Assembly: GCA_025934895.1 (NCBI GenBank) | Contig: JAICWH010000001.1 | Location: 20,058-84,057, forward strand | From: Nocardioidaceae bacterium | GTDB lineage: Bacteria; Actinomycetota; Actinomycetes; Propionibacteriales; Nocardioidaceae | DNA length: 64,000 nucleotides | Direction of reading: 5' to 3' | Shown: positions 30,070 to 41,771 of the stretch, in pieces | Layout of the letters: every line of letters starts with the position of its first letter | Numbering within the stretch: the stretch's first letter is position 1 | The notes under the pieces: generated by a model | The model's input: the letters and a program-made list of their open reading frames with translations, nothing else | Database searches by the model: none | Told to the model about the DNA's origin: nothing | Translations under genes and position numbers: made by a program

Positions 30070-31431
30070 TCAGGCGGTCGCGTCGAAGGCGGCAGCGACC
30101 ACGTCGAACGCCTCGGTGAGCAGCGCGTCGGAGGTGACGAGCGGCGGCAGGAAGCGCAGGACGTTGCTGTAGGTGCCGGCCGTCAGCGTCAGCACGCCCT
30201 GGGAGTGGCAGTACGTCGAGATCGCGCTGGTGCGGACGGCGTCCGGCAGGTGGCCGTCGGCACCGACGATCTCGGCGGCGATCATGGCGCCACGTCCGCG
30301 GATCTCCCCGAGGCACTCGTGCTTGTCGGCGATCGAGGAGAGCCGGTCAATGACCAGGGATCCGATCTGCCGTGCCCGGCCGGCCAGGTCCAGCTCCTGC
30401 ATGGTCTGCATCGAGCCGAGCGCCGCGGCGCAGGCGACCGGGTTGCCGCCGTAGGTGCCGCCGAGCCCACCGACGTGCACGGCGTCCATCATCTCCGCGC
30501 GGCCGGTCACCCCGGACAGCGGGAGGCCGCCGGCGATGCCCTTCGCGGTCGTGACCAGGTCGGGCACCACGCCCTCGTGGTCGCAGGCGAACCAGTCACC
30601 CGTGCGGCAGAAGCCGGTCTGGATCTCGTCGGCCACGAACACGACGCCGTTCGCGGCCGTCCACTCCCGCAGCCGCGGCAGGAAGCCGTCGGCGGGCACC
30701 ACGAAGCCGCCCTCACCCAGGATCGGCTCGATCACCAGGCAGGCCAGGTTGCCGACGCCCACCTGCTTCTCCAGCACGTCGATCGCCCGGTCGGCCGCGG
30801 CACTCCCGGAGATCTCCACCGGCTCCCGGAAGGGGTAGGACATCGGGGCCCGGTAGACCTCGCCGGCGAACGGACCGAATCCTGCCTTGTAGGGCATCGA
30901 CTTCGCGGTCATCGCCATCGTCAGGTTGGTGCGACCGTGGTAGGCGTGGTCGACGACCGCGACCGCGTCCCGCCCGGTGAACGCGCGCGCCACCTTGACG
31001 GCGTTCTCGACCGCCTCCGCGCCGGAGTTGAGCAGAGCCGACTTCTTCTCGTGGTCGCCCGGGGTGAGCTCGGCGAGCCGCTCGCAGACGTCGACGTAGA
31101 CGTCGTAGGGGGTGACCATGAAGCAGGTATGTGTGAACGCCCGGACCTGCTCGGTGACCCGGTCCACCACGTGCGGAGCGGAGTTGCCGACGCTGGCCAC
31201 CGCGATGCCGGAGGCCAGGTCGATGAGCGAGTTGCCGTCGGCATCGACGAGCACCCCACCGCCGGCGGCCTCGACGAACACCGGCAAGGTGGTGCCGACC
31301 CCCTTCGCGACGTGCCGGGCGCGGCGGGCGAGCTTCTCCTGGGACCGGGGCCCGGGGACAGCCGTCAGCAGGCGTCGCTCCTGGGGGAGGTCCGGGCCGC
31401 CGACAGTGGTGGGAAGCGAGGTGTCAGTCAC
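30070..31431 (-). CDS. gabT: 4-aminobutyrate / acetylornithine-type class III aminotransferase (likely GabT)
   Basis: LLNSGAEAVENAVKVARAFTGRDAVAVVDHAYHGRTNLTMAMTAK...VFVADEIQTGFCRTG...TTAKGIAGGLPLSGVTGR. Confidence 0.88.
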   Translation of the reverse strand: MTDTSLPTTVGGPDLPQERRLLTAVPGPRSQEKLARRARHVAKGVGTTLPVFVEAAGGGVLVDADGNSLIDLASGIAVASVGNSAPHVVDRVTEQVRAFTHTCFMVTPYDVYVDVCERLAELTPGDHEKKSALLNSGAEAVENAVKVARAFTGRDAVAVVDHAYHGRTNLTMAMTAKSMPYKAGFGPFAGEVYRAPMSYPFREPVEISGSAAADRAIDVLEKQVGVGNLACLVIEPILGEGGFVVPADGFLPRLREWTAANGVVFVADEIQTGFCRTGDWFACDHEGVVPDLVTTAKGIAGGLPLSGVTGRAEMMDAVHVGGLGGTYGGNPVACAAALGSMQTMQELDLAGRARQIGSLVIDRLSSIADKHECLGEIRGRGAMIAAEIVGADGHLPDAVRTSAISTYCHSQGVLTLTAGTYSNVLRFLPPLVTSDALLTEAFDVVAAAFDATA

Positions 31432-31496
31432 ACCGGCCAGACTAGTGAACCCGGCGCCGGGTGGCTACGTCGGTCGGGTCCGGCAGGATGACCCGG

Positions 31497-32603
31497 GTGA
31501 GTACTCGTCGTGACGTCGTCATCCTCGGTTCGACCGGCTCCATCGGCACGCAGGCACTCGACGTGGTCCGCGCACACCGCGACCGGTTCCGGGTGGTGGC
31601 GATCACGGCCGGTGGCTCCCAGCGCGACCTGTTCCGGGAGCAGGTCGAGGAGCTTCGGCCGGTGTTCGCTGACCTGGGGGAGGACGCCTCCGTCCAGGCC
31701 GCCCGCATGGAGTGCGACGTGGTGCTCAACGGCATCACCGGCGCCGTCGGGCTGCGGCCCACCTTGGCCGCCCTCGACGCCGGCAACACCCTGGCGCTCG
31801 CCAACAAGGAGTCCCTCATCATCGGCGGCCGGCTCGTCACCGGGCACGCCCGACCCGGCCAGATCGTCCCGGTCGACTCCGAGCACAGCGCGCTGGCCCA
31901 GTGCCTGCGCGGCGGACGCGCCGAGGAGGTCCGCCGGCTGGTGCTGACCGCGAGCGGGGGACCGTTCCGCGGCCGGGCACGCGACGAGCTGCATCAGGTC
32001 ACTGCCGAGCAGGCCCTCGCGCACCCGACGTGGTCCATGGGGCCGCTGGTGACCGTGAACTCGGCCACGCTGGTCAACAAGGGTCTCGAGGTGATCGAGG
32101 CGCATCTGCTCTACGACGTAGCCTACGAACGGATCGAGGTGGTCGTGCACCCCACGTCGGTGGTGCACTCCATGGTCGAGTTCCACGACGGCTCCACGCT
32201 GGCCCAGGCCTCGCCGCCCTCGATGCTGATCCCGATCGCGCTGGCGCTCGGCTGGCCCGACCGGCTGCCCGACGTCGCGCCCGCCGTGGACTGGACGAGG
32301 CCCTCGGCCTGGGAGTTCTTCCCGCTCGACGATGACGCGTTCCCGTCGGTGCGGCTGGCCCGGGACTGCGGGGCCAGGGGCGGCACGGCGCCCGCCGTGT
32401 ACAACGCGGCGAACGAGGTGTGCGTGGACCTGTTCCTGGCCGGTGAGATGAGGTTCACCGACATCGTCCCCACCATCGACCGTGTCCTGCGCCGCCACGA
32501 CGTACTCTCGACAGGGACGGACATGACCGTCGAGGACGTGCTGGCGGCGGATGCCTGGGCGCGCACCCAGGCCCGGCTCGAGCAGGAGGACCCCACCGGA
32601 TGA
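31497..32603 (+). CDS. dxr: 1-deoxy-D-xylulose 5-phosphate reductoisomerase
   Basis: [45 protein letters not shown]. Confidence 0.96.
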   Translation: MSTRRDVVILGSTGSIGTQALDVVRAHRDRFRVVAITAGGSQRDLFREQVEELRPVFADLGEDASVQAARMECDVVLNGITGAVGLRPTLAALDAGNTLALANKESLIIGGRLVTGHARPGQIVPVDSEHSALAQCLRGGRAEEVRRLVLTASGGPFRGRARDELHQVTAEQALAHPTWSMGPLVTVNSATLVNKGLEVIEAHLLYDVAYERIEVVVHPTSVVHSMVEFHDGSTLAQASPPSMLIPIALALGWPDRLPDVAPAVDWTRPSAWEFFPLDDDAFPSVRLARDCGARGGTAPAVYNAANEVCVDLFLAGEMRFTDIVPTIDRVLRRHDVLSTGTDMTVEDVLAADAWARTQARLEQEDPTG

Positions 32604-33916
32604 CCGCGCTGACGTACGCGTTGGGCGTGCTGCTGTTCGTCGTCGGCGTGGCCGCGTCCATCGGCCTGCACGAGCTCGGCCATCTGCTCCCGGGCAAGCT
32701 GTTCGACGTCAAGATCACCCAGTACTTCGTGGGCTTCGGCCGCACGCTGTGGTCCCGCAGACGCGGCGAGACGGAGTACGGCGTCAAGGCCGTTCCACTC
32801 GGCGGCTACGTCAAGCTGGTCGGGATGCTGCCACCGGGACCGGGCAGCGACAAGCACACCGTCCGCTCCTCCCACACGGGCATGTTCAGCCAGCTGATGA
32901 GCGACGCGCGCGCGGCCGAGTACGAGCTGGTCGACGAGGGCGACGAGGAGCGGTTGTTCTACCGGCTCACCTGGTGGAAGAAGATCGTGATCATGGCTTC
33001 GGGGGTGCTGACGAACCTGGTCATCGCGTTCGTGCTGTTCGCGGTGGTGTTCATGGGCCACGGGGTGGCCACCGCCACCACGACCGTCCAGGACGTCTCC
33101 CAGTGCGTGGTCGCGGTGACCACGGCCAACGTCGATCGGCCGGTCCGTCCCTGCACGGCCAAGGACCCGGTGGCACCGGCGAAGGCCGCCGGGATCCGGC
33201 CGGGGGACCGCATCGTGTCCTTCAACGGCCACCCGGTCCACCGGTGGTCGGACCTGCAGCGGGAGATCCGCGGCAACGAGGCCGGTGCAGCCGCGATCGG
33301 CGTGGTGCGCGACGGCACGAGGATCACCCTGCACACCAGCACGACGGTCTCCACCCGCCCCGACCTGAACGACCCCGCGCGGATCACCCGCAGCGGCTTC
33401 CTCGGGGTGAGCCCCACCGTGGTGAACGCCCGCCAGGGACCCGGCTACGTCGTGCAGACGATGGCCTCCGGCACCTGGGCCACCGTCCAGGCCCTGGCCA
33501 GCATGCCGGTGAAGATCTATCACGTCGGTCGGGCGGCACTCGGGCTGGAGAAGCGCGACGTGACCGGCCCGATGAGCGTGGTGGGCGCCGGCCGGGTCGC
33601 CGGTGAGCTGTCCTCGGCCAAGGAGCTCTCGCCCTCGGACCGCTTCTTCAGCGTCGTGCTGCTGATCGCCGGGCTCAACCTGTTCCTCGGCATGTTCAAC
33701 CTGGTGCCACTGCCGCCGCTGGACGGCGGCCCGATCGCCACCACCCTCTACGAGGCGGCCCGCCGAGGGGTTGCCAGGCTGCGCCACAAACCGGACCCCG
33801 GCTTCGTCGACAGCGCGAAGCTGCTGCCGGTCACCTACGTGATGGCGGCGGTCATCCTGCTCGCGAGCATCGTGCTGATCTACGCCGACATCGTCGCCCC
33901 GGTCAGCCTGAGCTAG
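32600..33916 (+). CDS. Site-2/RIP zinc metalloprotease with PDZ domain (RseP-like)
   Basis: [14 protein letters not shown] HExxH-type motif; PLPPLDGG C-terminal NxxPxPxLDG motif. Confidence 0.93.
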   Translation: MTALTYALGVLLFVVGVAASIGLHELGHLLPGKLFDVKITQYFVGFGRTLWSRRRGETEYGVKAVPLGGYVKLVGMLPPGPGSDKHTVRSSHTGMFSQLMSDARAAEYELVDEGDEERLFYRLTWWKKIVIMASGVLTNLVIAFVLFAVVFMGHGVATATTTVQDVSQCVVAVTTANVDRPVRPCTAKDPVAPAKAAGIRPGDRIVSFNGHPVHRWSDLQREIRGNEAGAAAIGVVRDGTRITLHTSTTVSTRPDLNDPARITRSGFLGVSPTVVNARQGPGYVVQTMASGTWATVQALASMPVKIYHVGRAALGLEKRDVTGPMSVVGAGRVAGELSSAKELSPSDRFFSVVLLIAGLNLFLGMFNLVPLPPLDGGPIATTLYEAARRGVARLRHKPDPGFVDSAKLLPVTYVMAAVILLASIVLIYADIVAPVSLS

Positions 33917-33994
33917 CCGATCCCGAAGAAGGAGCCCGAACCGTCAGCCGACCAGAGACCCCGACCACGAGAACCAGCGAACACGAAGGACACC

Positions 33995-35152
33995 ATGACC
34001 ACCGTCAACCTCGGGATGCCGGCCGCGCCACCGCCGGTGCTGGCCGCACGCCGGCCGTCGCGCCAGATCAAGGTCGGCAAGGTGCTGGTCGGTGGGGATG
34101 CTCCCATCTCCGTGCAGTCGATGACGACGACCCTGACCTCCGACATCAACACCACCCTGCAGCAGATCGCCGAGCTCACCGCGGCGGGCTGTGACATCGT
34201 CCGCGTGGCCTGCCCGTCCCAGGACGACGCGGACGCCCTGGAGCAGATCGCCCGGCACTCCCAGATCCCGGTGATCGCGGACATCCACTTCCAGCCGAAG
34301 TACGTGTTCGCCGCCATCGACGCGGGCTGCGCCGCGGTGCGGGTCAACCCCGGCAACATCCGCAAGTTCGACGACCAGGTCAAGCAGATCGCCCGGGCCG
34401 CCAAGGACCGGGGTACGTCGATCCGGATCGGCGTGAACGCCGGCAGCCTGGACAAACGGGTCTTCGAGAAGCACGGCAAGGCCACCGCGGAGGCGCTCGT
34501 CGAGTCGGCCGTCTGGGAGGCGTCCCTGTTCGAGGAGCACGACTTCCACGACTTCAAGATCTCGGTCAAGCACAACGACCCGGTGGTCATGGTGCAGGCC
34601 TACGAGATGCTCGCTGAGCGAGGCGACTGGCCGCTGCACCTCGGGGTCACCGAGGCCGGCCCGGCGTTCCAGGGCACCATCAAGTCCGCGGTCGCGTTCG
34701 GGGCGCTGCTCTCGCGCGGCATCGGCGACACGATCCGGGTCTCCCTGTCGGCCCCTCCCGTGGAGGAGGTCAAGGTCGGCATCTCGATCCTGCAGTCCCT
34801 GAACCTGCGCCCACGCAAGCTGGAGATCGTGTCCTGCCCGTCCTGCGGGCGTGCGCAGGTCGACGTCTACAAGCTCGCCGACGAGGTCACCGCGGGTCTC
34901 GACGGGCTCGAGGTGCCGCTGCGGGTGGCGGTGATGGGCTGCGTCGTCAACGGTCCCGGGGAAGCGCGCGAGGCAGACCTCGGTGTCGCCTCCGGCAACG
35001 GCAAGGGCCAGATCTTCGTCAGGGGCGAGGTCGTCAAGACAGTGCCGGAGTCACAGATCGTGGAGACGCTGATCGAGGAGGCGATGCGGATCGCCGAGGA
35101 CATGGAGCCCGTCGACGGGGGGCCCGGAGGCGCGACGGTCACCGTCGGCTGA
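33995..35152 (+). CDS. ispG: 4-hydroxy-3-methylbut-2-en-1-yl diphosphate synthase
   Basis: [66 protein letters not shown]. Confidence 0.97.
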   Translation: MTTVNLGMPAAPPPVLAARRPSRQIKVGKVLVGGDAPISVQSMTTTLTSDINTTLQQIAELTAAGCDIVRVACPSQDDADALEQIARHSQIPVIADIHFQPKYVFAAIDAGCAAVRVNPGNIRKFDDQVKQIARAAKDRGTSIRIGVNAGSLDKRVFEKHGKATAEALVESAVWEASLFEEHDFHDFKISVKHNDPVVMVQAYEMLAERGDWPLHLGVTEAGPAFQGTIKSAVAFGALLSRGIGDTIRVSLSAPPVEEVKVGISILQSLNLRPRKLEIVSCPSCGRAQVDVYKLADEVTAGLDGLEVPLRVAVMGCVVNGPGEAREADLGVASGNGKGQIFVRGEVVKTVPESQIVETLIEEAMRIAEDMEPVDGGPGGATVTVG

Positions 35153-35848
35153 TCAGGCACCCGCCCAGCGGTACTCCACCTCGGGGCGTCCGCTGCCGCC
35201 GTACCGCACGGTGCGCTCGGCCATCGACTCCGCCGCGAGGTACTCCAGGTAGCGTCGCGCGGTGACCCTGGACGCGCCTATCCTCGACGCCACCTCCGAG
35301 GCCGACAGGCCCGCGGCGGTGGCGCGCAGCGCACTCGTGATGTCGCGCAGCGTGTCGGCGCTCATCCCCTTCGGCAGTGACGCCGAACCCGCAGCCGTGC
35401 GCAGCACCCCCAGCATCTGGTCCACCTCGGCCTGCCCGACGCTGCCGCTGGACGCGAGCCGCTCCCGATAGTCGGCGTACTGCTCGAGCTTGGCCCGGAA
35501 CCCCGCATAGGTGAACGGCTTGAGCAGGTAGAGCACCACCCCCTGGGCCACCGCCCGTTTGACCACCTCCACGTCGCGCGCGGCCGTCACCGCGATCACA
35601 TCGCACAGGTGGCCCTGGGCCCGCATGGCGCGCAGCAGCCCCAGACCGTGCCCGTCCGGGAGGTTCATGTCCAGCAGGACCAGGTGCACCTCGGGCTCGC
35701 TGCGGAGCAGCCGCAGCGCCTCCACCGACGACCGGGCGACGCCGGCGACCACGAACCCGGCGGTACGACGGACGTAGGCAGCGTGCGCCTGGGCGGAGAG
35801 CTCCTCGTCCTCGACGATCAGCACCCGGACCTCGGACGACGAGATCAC
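35153..35848 (-). CDS. CitB/DcuR-type response regulator
   Basis: VRVLIVEDEELSAQAHAAYVRRT...LVLLDMNLPDGHGLGLLRAMR; adjacent sensor kinase and DctA. Confidence 0.9.
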   Translation of the reverse strand: MISSSEVRVLIVEDEELSAQAHAAYVRRTAGFVVAGVARSSVEALRLLRSEPEVHLVLLDMNLPDGHGLGLLRAMRAQGHLCDVIAVTAARDVEVVKRAVAQGVVLYLLKPFTYAGFRAKLEQYADYRERLASSGSVGQAEVDQMLGVLRTAAGSASLPKGMSADTLRDITSALRATAAGLSASEVASRIGASRVTARRYLEYLAAESMAERTVRYGGSGRPEVEYRWAGA

Positions 35849-37479
35849 GACCCGCTCGTTCCGTACCGGGCGGTCCGAACCGGCGTGGTCACGGCGGGCT
35901 CGCCGATCCGGACCAGGAACTGCGCCCCGCCCAGCTCGGAGGTGCCGACCTCGATGTCTCCGTCGTACTTGCGCACCGCCTGGACCACGAGCGCCAGACC
36001 CAGGCCCCGACCTACCGGCCCGTCGGCGGTCTTCGTGGACCAGCCGCGCTCGAAGACCTGCTCGGCGGCCGCGGTGCTCAGCCCGGCGCCTGAGTCGGCG
36101 ACCCGTACGCACAGGGACGTCGGCGAGCCGGTCAGCTCGACCACGATGACCCGTGCTGCCACCTCGCCGACGGCGTCCATCGCGTTGTCGATGAGGTTGC
36201 CGAGGATGGTCACCGCGTCGCGCTGCTCGACGGGCAGCCCGGTCACCTCGGTGCTGTCGCCGAGCCGGAGCTGGACACCCCGCTCGGCGGCCTGCGCTGT
36301 CTTGCCGAGCAGCAGGGCGGACACGACCGGGTCGGCCACCGACCCGACCACCCGGTCGGTGAGCAGCTGCGCCACCTCGAGCTCCTCGGTGGCGAAGTCC
36401 AGCGCGTCCTCCGTGCGTCCCATCTCGACGAGGGAGACCACGGTGTGCAGCCGGTTGGCAGCCTCGTGGTTCTGTGAGCGCAGCGACTCGGCCAGGCCGC
36501 GCACGGTGTCGAGCTCGCCGGCGACCGCCTGGATCTCGGTGTGGTCGCGCAGGGTGACCACCGACCCCACCTCGCGGCCCTGCCACTGGGCTGGCGCCAC
36601 GTTGACGACCAGCACCGCGTCGTCGACCAGGTGGATCTCGTCGGGCCGTCGGTCGGTGGACAGCACCGCTCGGGTCAGCGACTCGGGCAGGCCCAGCTCG
36701 GCGACCGGGCGGCCCAGGACGGAGTCGTCGAGGTCGAGCAACCTGCTTGCCTCCCTGTTGACCAGCTGGACCCGGCCCTCGGTGTCCACCAGCAGCAGCC
36801 CCTCCCGCACCGCGTGCAGCACCGCGTCGTAGTACTCGTACATCCGGGTGATCTCGCCCTCGCCCATGCCGTGCGTCTGGCGGCGCAGCCGGCGGCTGAT
36901 CAGCCACGCCCCGAGCAGCCCGACGGCGAGGATGACCGCGGCCGCGAGCGCGATCGGCGGCAGCCGGTCGGCCAGGGCGTCCTGGATCCGCTGCATGGTG
37001 ATGCCGACCGAGACCAGGGCCACCACCCGGGACCCGGCGCCGGCGGCGTAGACCGGGACCACGGCCCGCATCGACGGGCCCAGTGTGCCGGTGTACTCCT
37101 GGGTGAAGGGCCGGCCCCGGGGTGCGCCGCCGAGGTCGCCGATGAACCGGCCCCCGATCTGCGCCGGGTCGGGGTGCGAGTAGCGGATCCGGTGCAGGGA
37201 CATCACCACGACGAAGTCGGTGTGGGAGTCGCGGCGCACCCGCTCCGCGAACGGCTGGATCGACGCGGACGGGTCGGCGGTGCCCAGGGCGCGACGCACC
37301 TGTGGGGTGTCGGCGACCGACACGGCCACCGCCAGCGCGCGGTCCCGTGCGCCGGCGATCTGGGTGTCCCGCGCGTCTGCGTAGGCCAGAGCCACGGCGC
37401 CGGCCACGACGACGACGACCATCAGCACCTGGAGCAGCAGGATCTGCCGGGCGACGGGACTGGGACGCGAGGACACCAC
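35845..37479 (-). CDS. CitA/DcuS-type sensor histidine kinase
   Basis: Periplasmic sensor domain, SQNHEAANRLHTVVSLVEMG H-box, ILGNLIDNAMDAV and DSGAGLS ATPase motifs; GTG start approximate. Confidence 0.9.
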   Translation of the reverse strand: MVSSRPSPVARQILLLQVLMVVVVVAGAVALAYADARDTQIAGARDRALAVAVSVADTPQVRRALGTADPSASIQPFAERVRRDSHTDFVVVMSLHRIRYSHPDPAQIGGRFIGDLGGAPRGRPFTQEYTGTLGPSMRAVVPVYAAGAGSRVVALVSVGITMQRIQDALADRLPPIALAAAVILAVGLLGAWLISRRLRRQTHGMGEGEITRMYEYYDAVLHAVREGLLLVDTEGRVQLVNREASRLLDLDDSVLGRPVAELGLPESLTRAVLSTDRRPDEIHLVDDAVLVVNVAPAQWQGREVGSVVTLRDHTEIQAVAGELDTVRGLAESLRSQNHEAANRLHTVVSLVEMGRTEDALDFATEELEVAQLLTDRVVGSVADPVVSALLLGKTAQAAERGVQLRLGDSTEVTGLPVEQRDAVTILGNLIDNAMDAVGEVAARVIVVELTGSPTSLCVRVADSGAGLSTAAAEQVFERGWSTKTADGPVGRGLGLALVVQAVRKYDGDIEVGTSELGGAQFLVRIGEPAVTTPVRTARYGTSGS

Positions 37480-37627
37480 GGCATTCTCGACCTTTCGGTT
37501 GCCGGACCTCCGGGTGCTTCCCGAGCCGGACCACCTGCACGTGTGAACATAATGAACGCAACGGTGACCACAGTCACAGGCCTCAGGCAGGCTCCTCCTC
37601 AGCCCCAACCTTTCGTGGAGGAAACTG

Positions 37628-39016
37628 ATGTCATCCATGCCCAGCCCCTCGGGCGCCGCGGGTCCCGCGGCCGCCAAGAAGGATCGATCGCACTACCTGT
37701 ACATGGCGGTGATCGTCGCGGTGGTCCTCGGCATCGCCGTCGGCCTCGTCGCCCCCGACTTCGCCGTCCAGCTCAAGCCGATCGGCACCGGCTTCGTCGC
37801 GCTGATCCGGATGATGATCTCGCCGGTGATCTTCTGCACCATCGTGCTCGGCGTCGGCTCGGTGGCCAGTGCGGCCCACGTCGGCAAGGTGGGCGGCCTG
37901 GCCCTCGGCTACTTCGTCACCATGTCGACCGTGGCGCTGGCGATCGGGCTGCTGGTCGGCAACCTGATCCACCCCGGCTCCGGCCTCCACCTGACCCCCG
38001 ACGTCGCCAAGGTCGGCGGCCAGCAGGCGGCCGAGGCCGGCGGCACCACCACGGACTTCCTGCTGGGCATCATCCCGACCACGCTGCTGTCCTCGCTGAC
38101 CGCGGGGGACGTCCTGCAGACCCTGCTCGTCGCCCTGCTCGTCGGCTTCGCCGTCCAGGCCATGGGACGTGCGGGCAAGCCGGTGATCCGCGGCGTCGAG
38201 CACATCCAGCGGGTCGTCTTCCGGGTGCTCGCCATGATCATGTGGGCCGCCCCGATCGGTGCCTTCGGTGCGATCGCCGCCGTCGTCGGCGAGACCGGCG
38301 TCGACGCGTTGAAGAGCCTCGCGATCCTGATGGTCGCGTTCTACATCACCTGCTTCCTGTTCGTGTTCGTGGTGCTCGGCACCATCCTCAAGCTGGCCAC
38401 CGGCGTCAACGTGCTGTCGCTGTTCCGCTACCTCGCCCGGGAGTTCCTGCTGATCCTCTCCACGTCCTCCTCCGAGTCGGCGCTGCCGCGGGTGATGGCC
38501 AAGATGGAGCACGCCGGGGTCGACCAGACCACCGTCGGCGTCGTGATCCCGACGGGCTACTCGTTCAACCTCGACGGCACCGCGATCTACCTGACGATGG
38601 CGTCGCTGTTCATCGCCGAGGCGCTCGGCAAGCCGCTGGCGATCGGTGAGCAGATCTCCCTCCTGCTGTTCATGATCATCGCCTCCAAGGGCGCAGCCGG
38701 GGTCACCGGTGCGGGCCTCGCCACCCTCGCGGGCGGTCTGTCCTCGCACCGTCCGGAGCTGCTCGACGGGGTGGGCCTGATCGTCGGGATCGACCGGTTC
38801 ATGTCCGAGGCGCGGGCGCTCACCAACTTCGCAGGCAACGCCATCGCCACCGTCCTCGTCGGCACCTGGACCGACAGCATCGACCGCGAGCAGCTCGACG
38901 CGGTGCTGGCCGGCGAGCGCCCCTTCGACGAGACGACGATGCTCGACGACTCGATGGAGCCCGACGTGTTGAACCAGGACCCGGCGAGCACCACGAAGGC
39001 GCACGCCGGCGCGTAG
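37628..39016 (+). CDS. dctA: C4-dicarboxylate:cation symporter (DctA family)
   Basis: FVALIRMMISPVIFCTIVLGVGSV; STSSSESALPRVMAKMEHAGV; GYSFNLDGTAIYLTMASLFIA. Confidence 0.94.
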   Translation: MSSMPSPSGAAGPAAAKKDRSHYLYMAVIVAVVLGIAVGLVAPDFAVQLKPIGTGFVALIRMMISPVIFCTIVLGVGSVASAAHVGKVGGLALGYFVTMSTVALAIGLLVGNLIHPGSGLHLTPDVAKVGGQQAAEAGGTTTDFLLGIIPTTLLSSLTAGDVLQTLLVALLVGFAVQAMGRAGKPVIRGVEHIQRVVFRVLAMIMWAAPIGAFGAIAAVVGETGVDALKSLAILMVAFYITCFLFVFVVLGTILKLATGVNVLSLFRYLAREFLLILSTSSSESALPRVMAKMEHAGVDQTTVGVVIPTGYSFNLDGTAIYLTMASLFIAEALGKPLAIGEQISLLLFMIIASKGAAGVTGAGLATLAGGLSSHRPELLDGVGLIVGIDRFMSEARALTNFAGNAIATVLVGTWTDSIDREQLDAVLAGERPFDETTMLDDSMEPDVLNQDPASTTKAHAGA

Positions 39017-39025
39017 GCTCCGCGT

Positions 39026-39871
39026 GTGCTCCGGACACGGCAGGGTCTGCGCCTCCTCGGCCCATCCGACCTGCCTGCCGTGCGGGAGCTGTGCGGCCGG
39101 GACCCGGTGGTCAACGTCTTCGCTGACTACCGGGCCCGGCTGACGCAGCTGGACCCCCGCTGGCTCGGGGGGGAGATGTGGGGCTACGAGGTGGACGGCG
39201 AGCTGGTCTCGGCCTGCCACGCGGCCGCCAACCTGGTCCCGGTCGAGGCCACCTCGGACGCCGTGGTCGCCTTCGCCCAGCGAGCAGCCTCCCGGCCGCG
39301 GCGCTGCGCCACCGTCGTCGGCCCGGCACAGAGCGTCGAGCACCTGTGGCGGCTGCTCGAGCCGCACTGGAAGCCGGCACGGGAGGTGCGCTGGGCCCAG
39401 CCGCACCTGCAGATCTCCTCCGCGCCGGCGGTGGCCCCCGACCCCGCCGTACGACGCACGGAGCCTTCCGACGTGGCCGCCCTCTACCCGGCGTGCGTGG
39501 CGATGTACACCGAGGAGGTCGGCGTCTCGCCCGAGCTGGGCGGTGGAGCGGACCTCTACCGGGCCCGGGTCGCGCAGCTCGTCGCCAAGGGCTGGTCCTT
39601 CGCCCGGATCGAGAACGGCCGCGTGGTGTTCAAGGCAGAGGTGGCCGCCGCGTCGCCGTACGCCTGTCAGGTCCAGGGTGTCTACGTCCCCCCGTCGCAC
39701 CGCGGCGCGGGGCTCGCCGCTGCCGGGATGGCGGCCGTCGTGGCCTTCGCGCTGCGCGACATCGCGCCCGTCGTGTCGCTCTACGTCAACGAGCACAACG
39801 AGGCCGCCCGCCGGGCCTATGTGCGTGTGGGCTTCGAGCAGACCGGGACCTTCTCGACCATCATGTTCTGA
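39026..39871 (+). CDS. GNAT-family N-acetyltransferase with DUF4081 domain
   Basis: VQGVYVPPSHRGAGLAAAGMAAVV...SLYVNEHNEAARRAYVRVGFEQTGTFSTIMF. Confidence 0.85.
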   Translation: MLRTRQGLRLLGPSDLPAVRELCGRDPVVNVFADYRARLTQLDPRWLGGEMWGYEVDGELVSACHAAANLVPVEATSDAVVAFAQRAASRPRRCATVVGPAQSVEHLWRLLEPHWKPAREVRWAQPHLQISSAPAVAPDPAVRRTEPSDVAALYPACVAMYTEEVGVSPELGGGADLYRARVAQLVAKGWSFARIENGRVVFKAEVAAASPYACQVQGVYVPPSHRGAGLAAAGMAAVVAFALRDIAPVVSLYVNEHNEAARRAYVRVGFEQTGTFSTIMF

Positions 39872-39961
39872 CGGCCGGCGCGAGCGGCCCGATAGCCTTG
39901 CCGACATGCACCCACCCCAGGAGACTGCTCGCTTCGCCCACCCGTCCGCGGGGGCCCCGAG

Positions 39962-41767
39962 ATGATTCTGCGGATGTCGAGCCTGTTCGTGCGCACCCTG
40001 CGGGAGGACCCCGCGGCCGCGGAGGTGCCGAGCCACCGGCTGCTGGTCCGGGCCGGCTACATCCGGCGGGCCGCGCCTGGCATCTACTCGTGGCTGCCGC
40101 TGGGCCTGCGGGTGCTGCGCAACATCGAGCGGATCGTGCGCGAGGAGATGGACGGCATGGGCGCGCAGGAGCTGCAGTTCCCGGCGCTGCTGCCACGTGA
40201 GCCCTACGAGGCGACCGGCAGGTGGACGGAGTACGGCGCCGGGGTGTTCCGGCTCCAGGACCGCAAGGGCGCGGACTACCTGCTGGGCCCCACCCACGAG
40301 GAGATGTTCACGCTGCTCGTCAAGGACCTCTACTCCTCCTACAAGGACCTCCCTCTCTGGCTCTACCAGATCCAGACGAAGTACCGCGACGAGGCCCGCC
40401 CACGCGCCGGCCTGCTCCGCGGGCGTGAGTTCGTGATGAAGGACTCCTACTCCTTCGACGTCTCGGACGCGGGCTTGGAGAGCTCCTACGCCGCCCACCG
40501 CGCCGCCTACGTCAAGATCTTCGACCGGCTCGGGTTCGACTACGTGGTCGTCAAGGCCACCTCGGGGGCGATGGGGGGCTCGAGGTCCGAGGAGTTCCTC
40601 GCCACCGCCGAGAACGGCGAGGACACCTACGTCCGCTGCAGCGTGTGCGACTACGCCGCCAACGTGGAGGCCGTCGCGCTGCGCCCTCCGCCACCGGTGC
40701 CGTACGACGACGCTCCACCCGCCCATGCCGAGCAGACCCCGGACACCCCGACCATCGACACGCTGGTCCAGCACCTCAACGACGCGTTCCCGCGCGAGGA
40801 CCGGCCCTGGCACGCGGGGGACACCCTGAAGAACGTGCTCGTCGTGCTCAGGCACCCGGACGGCACCCGCGAGCCGGTCGCGATCGGCCTGCCCGGTGAC
40901 CGGGAGGTCGACGAGAAGCGGCTCGGCGGCCAGCTCGAGCCCATCGAGGTGGAGGCGTTCGAGGAGAAGGACTTCGCCGCCCACCCCGAGCTGGCCAAGG
41001 GCTACATCGGCCCCGGCGTGCTCGGGGAGAAGAACGCCTCGGGGATCCGCTACCTCGTCGACCCGCGGGTCGTCGAGGGCACCCGCTGGGTCACCGGCGC
41101 CGACGTCGCCGGCTCGCACGTGCTCGACCTGGTGGCCGGCCGGGACTTCGCGCCGGACGGGACCATCGAGGCTGCCGAGGTGCGCGACGGCGACCCCTGC
41201 CCCCGCGGTCCCCACGAGGGCGCGGAGGGCACTCTGCTCACCGCCCGCGGGATCGAGATGGGCCACATCTTCGCGCTCGGCCGCAAGTACGCCGACGCGC
41301 TCGGGCTGCAGGTGCTCGACGAGTTCGGCAAGCTGGTGACCGTCACCATGGGCTCCTACGGCATCGGCGTCTCACGGGCGGTCGCGGCGATCGCCGAGAA
41401 CACCCACGACGAGCTCGGTCTGGTCTGGCCTCGCGAGGTGGCGCCCGCCGACGTACACCTGGTGGCCACCGGCAAGGACGCGGCGGTCTACGACACCGCG
41501 GCCGGGATCGCCGTCGAGCTGACCGCCCGGGGCCTGACGGTGATCTACGACGACCGCGTCAAGGTCTCCCCCGGGGTCAAGTTCAAGGATGCCGAGCTGA
41601 TCGGGGTCCCGACGATCGTGGTGGTCGGCAAGGGCCTGGTGGACGGGGTCGTCGAGGTGAAGGACCGGGCCTCCGGCGAGCGCGAGGACGTGCCCGTCGA
41701 CGACGTGGTCGACTACGTGGTGCGCACCGTGCGTGAGCCGGTCGGCAACCCGATCTCGGAGGACTGA
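39962..41767 (+). CDS. proS: Prolyl-tRNA synthetase
   Basis: [63 protein letters not shown]. Confidence 0.97.
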   Translation: MILRMSSLFVRTLREDPAAAEVPSHRLLVRAGYIRRAAPGIYSWLPLGLRVLRNIERIVREEMDGMGAQELQFPALLPREPYEATGRWTEYGAGVFRLQDRKGADYLLGPTHEEMFTLLVKDLYSSYKDLPLWLYQIQTKYRDEARPRAGLLRGREFVMKDSYSFDVSDAGLESSYAAHRAAYVKIFDRLGFDYVVVKATSGAMGGSRSEEFLATAENGEDTYVRCSVCDYAANVEAVALRPPPPVPYDDAPPAHAEQTPDTPTIDTLVQHLNDAFPREDRPWHAGDTLKNVLVVLRHPDGTREPVAIGLPGDREVDEKRLGGQLEPIEVEAFEEKDFAAHPELAKGYIGPGVLGEKNASGIRYLVDPRVVEGTRWVTGADVAGSHVLDLVAGRDFAPDGTIEAAEVRDGDPCPRGPHEGAEGTLLTARGIEMGHIFALGRKYADALGLQVLDEFGKLVTVTMGSYGIGVSRAVAAIAENTHDELGLVWPREVAPADVHLVATGKDAAVYDTAAGIAVELTARGLTVIYDDRVKVSPGVKFKDAELIGVPTIVVVGKGLVDGVVEVKDRASGEREDVPVDDVVDYVVRTVREPVGNPISED

Positions 41768-41771
41768 GCCG

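Noticed and set aside
27614-30316. 900-aa minus-strand ORF
   Set aside because: Antisense shadow of the MFS gene and flanking repeats, low complexity
37631-41266. 1211-aa minus-strand ORF
   Set aside because: Antisense shadow of dctA, GNAT and proS; no recognisable domains
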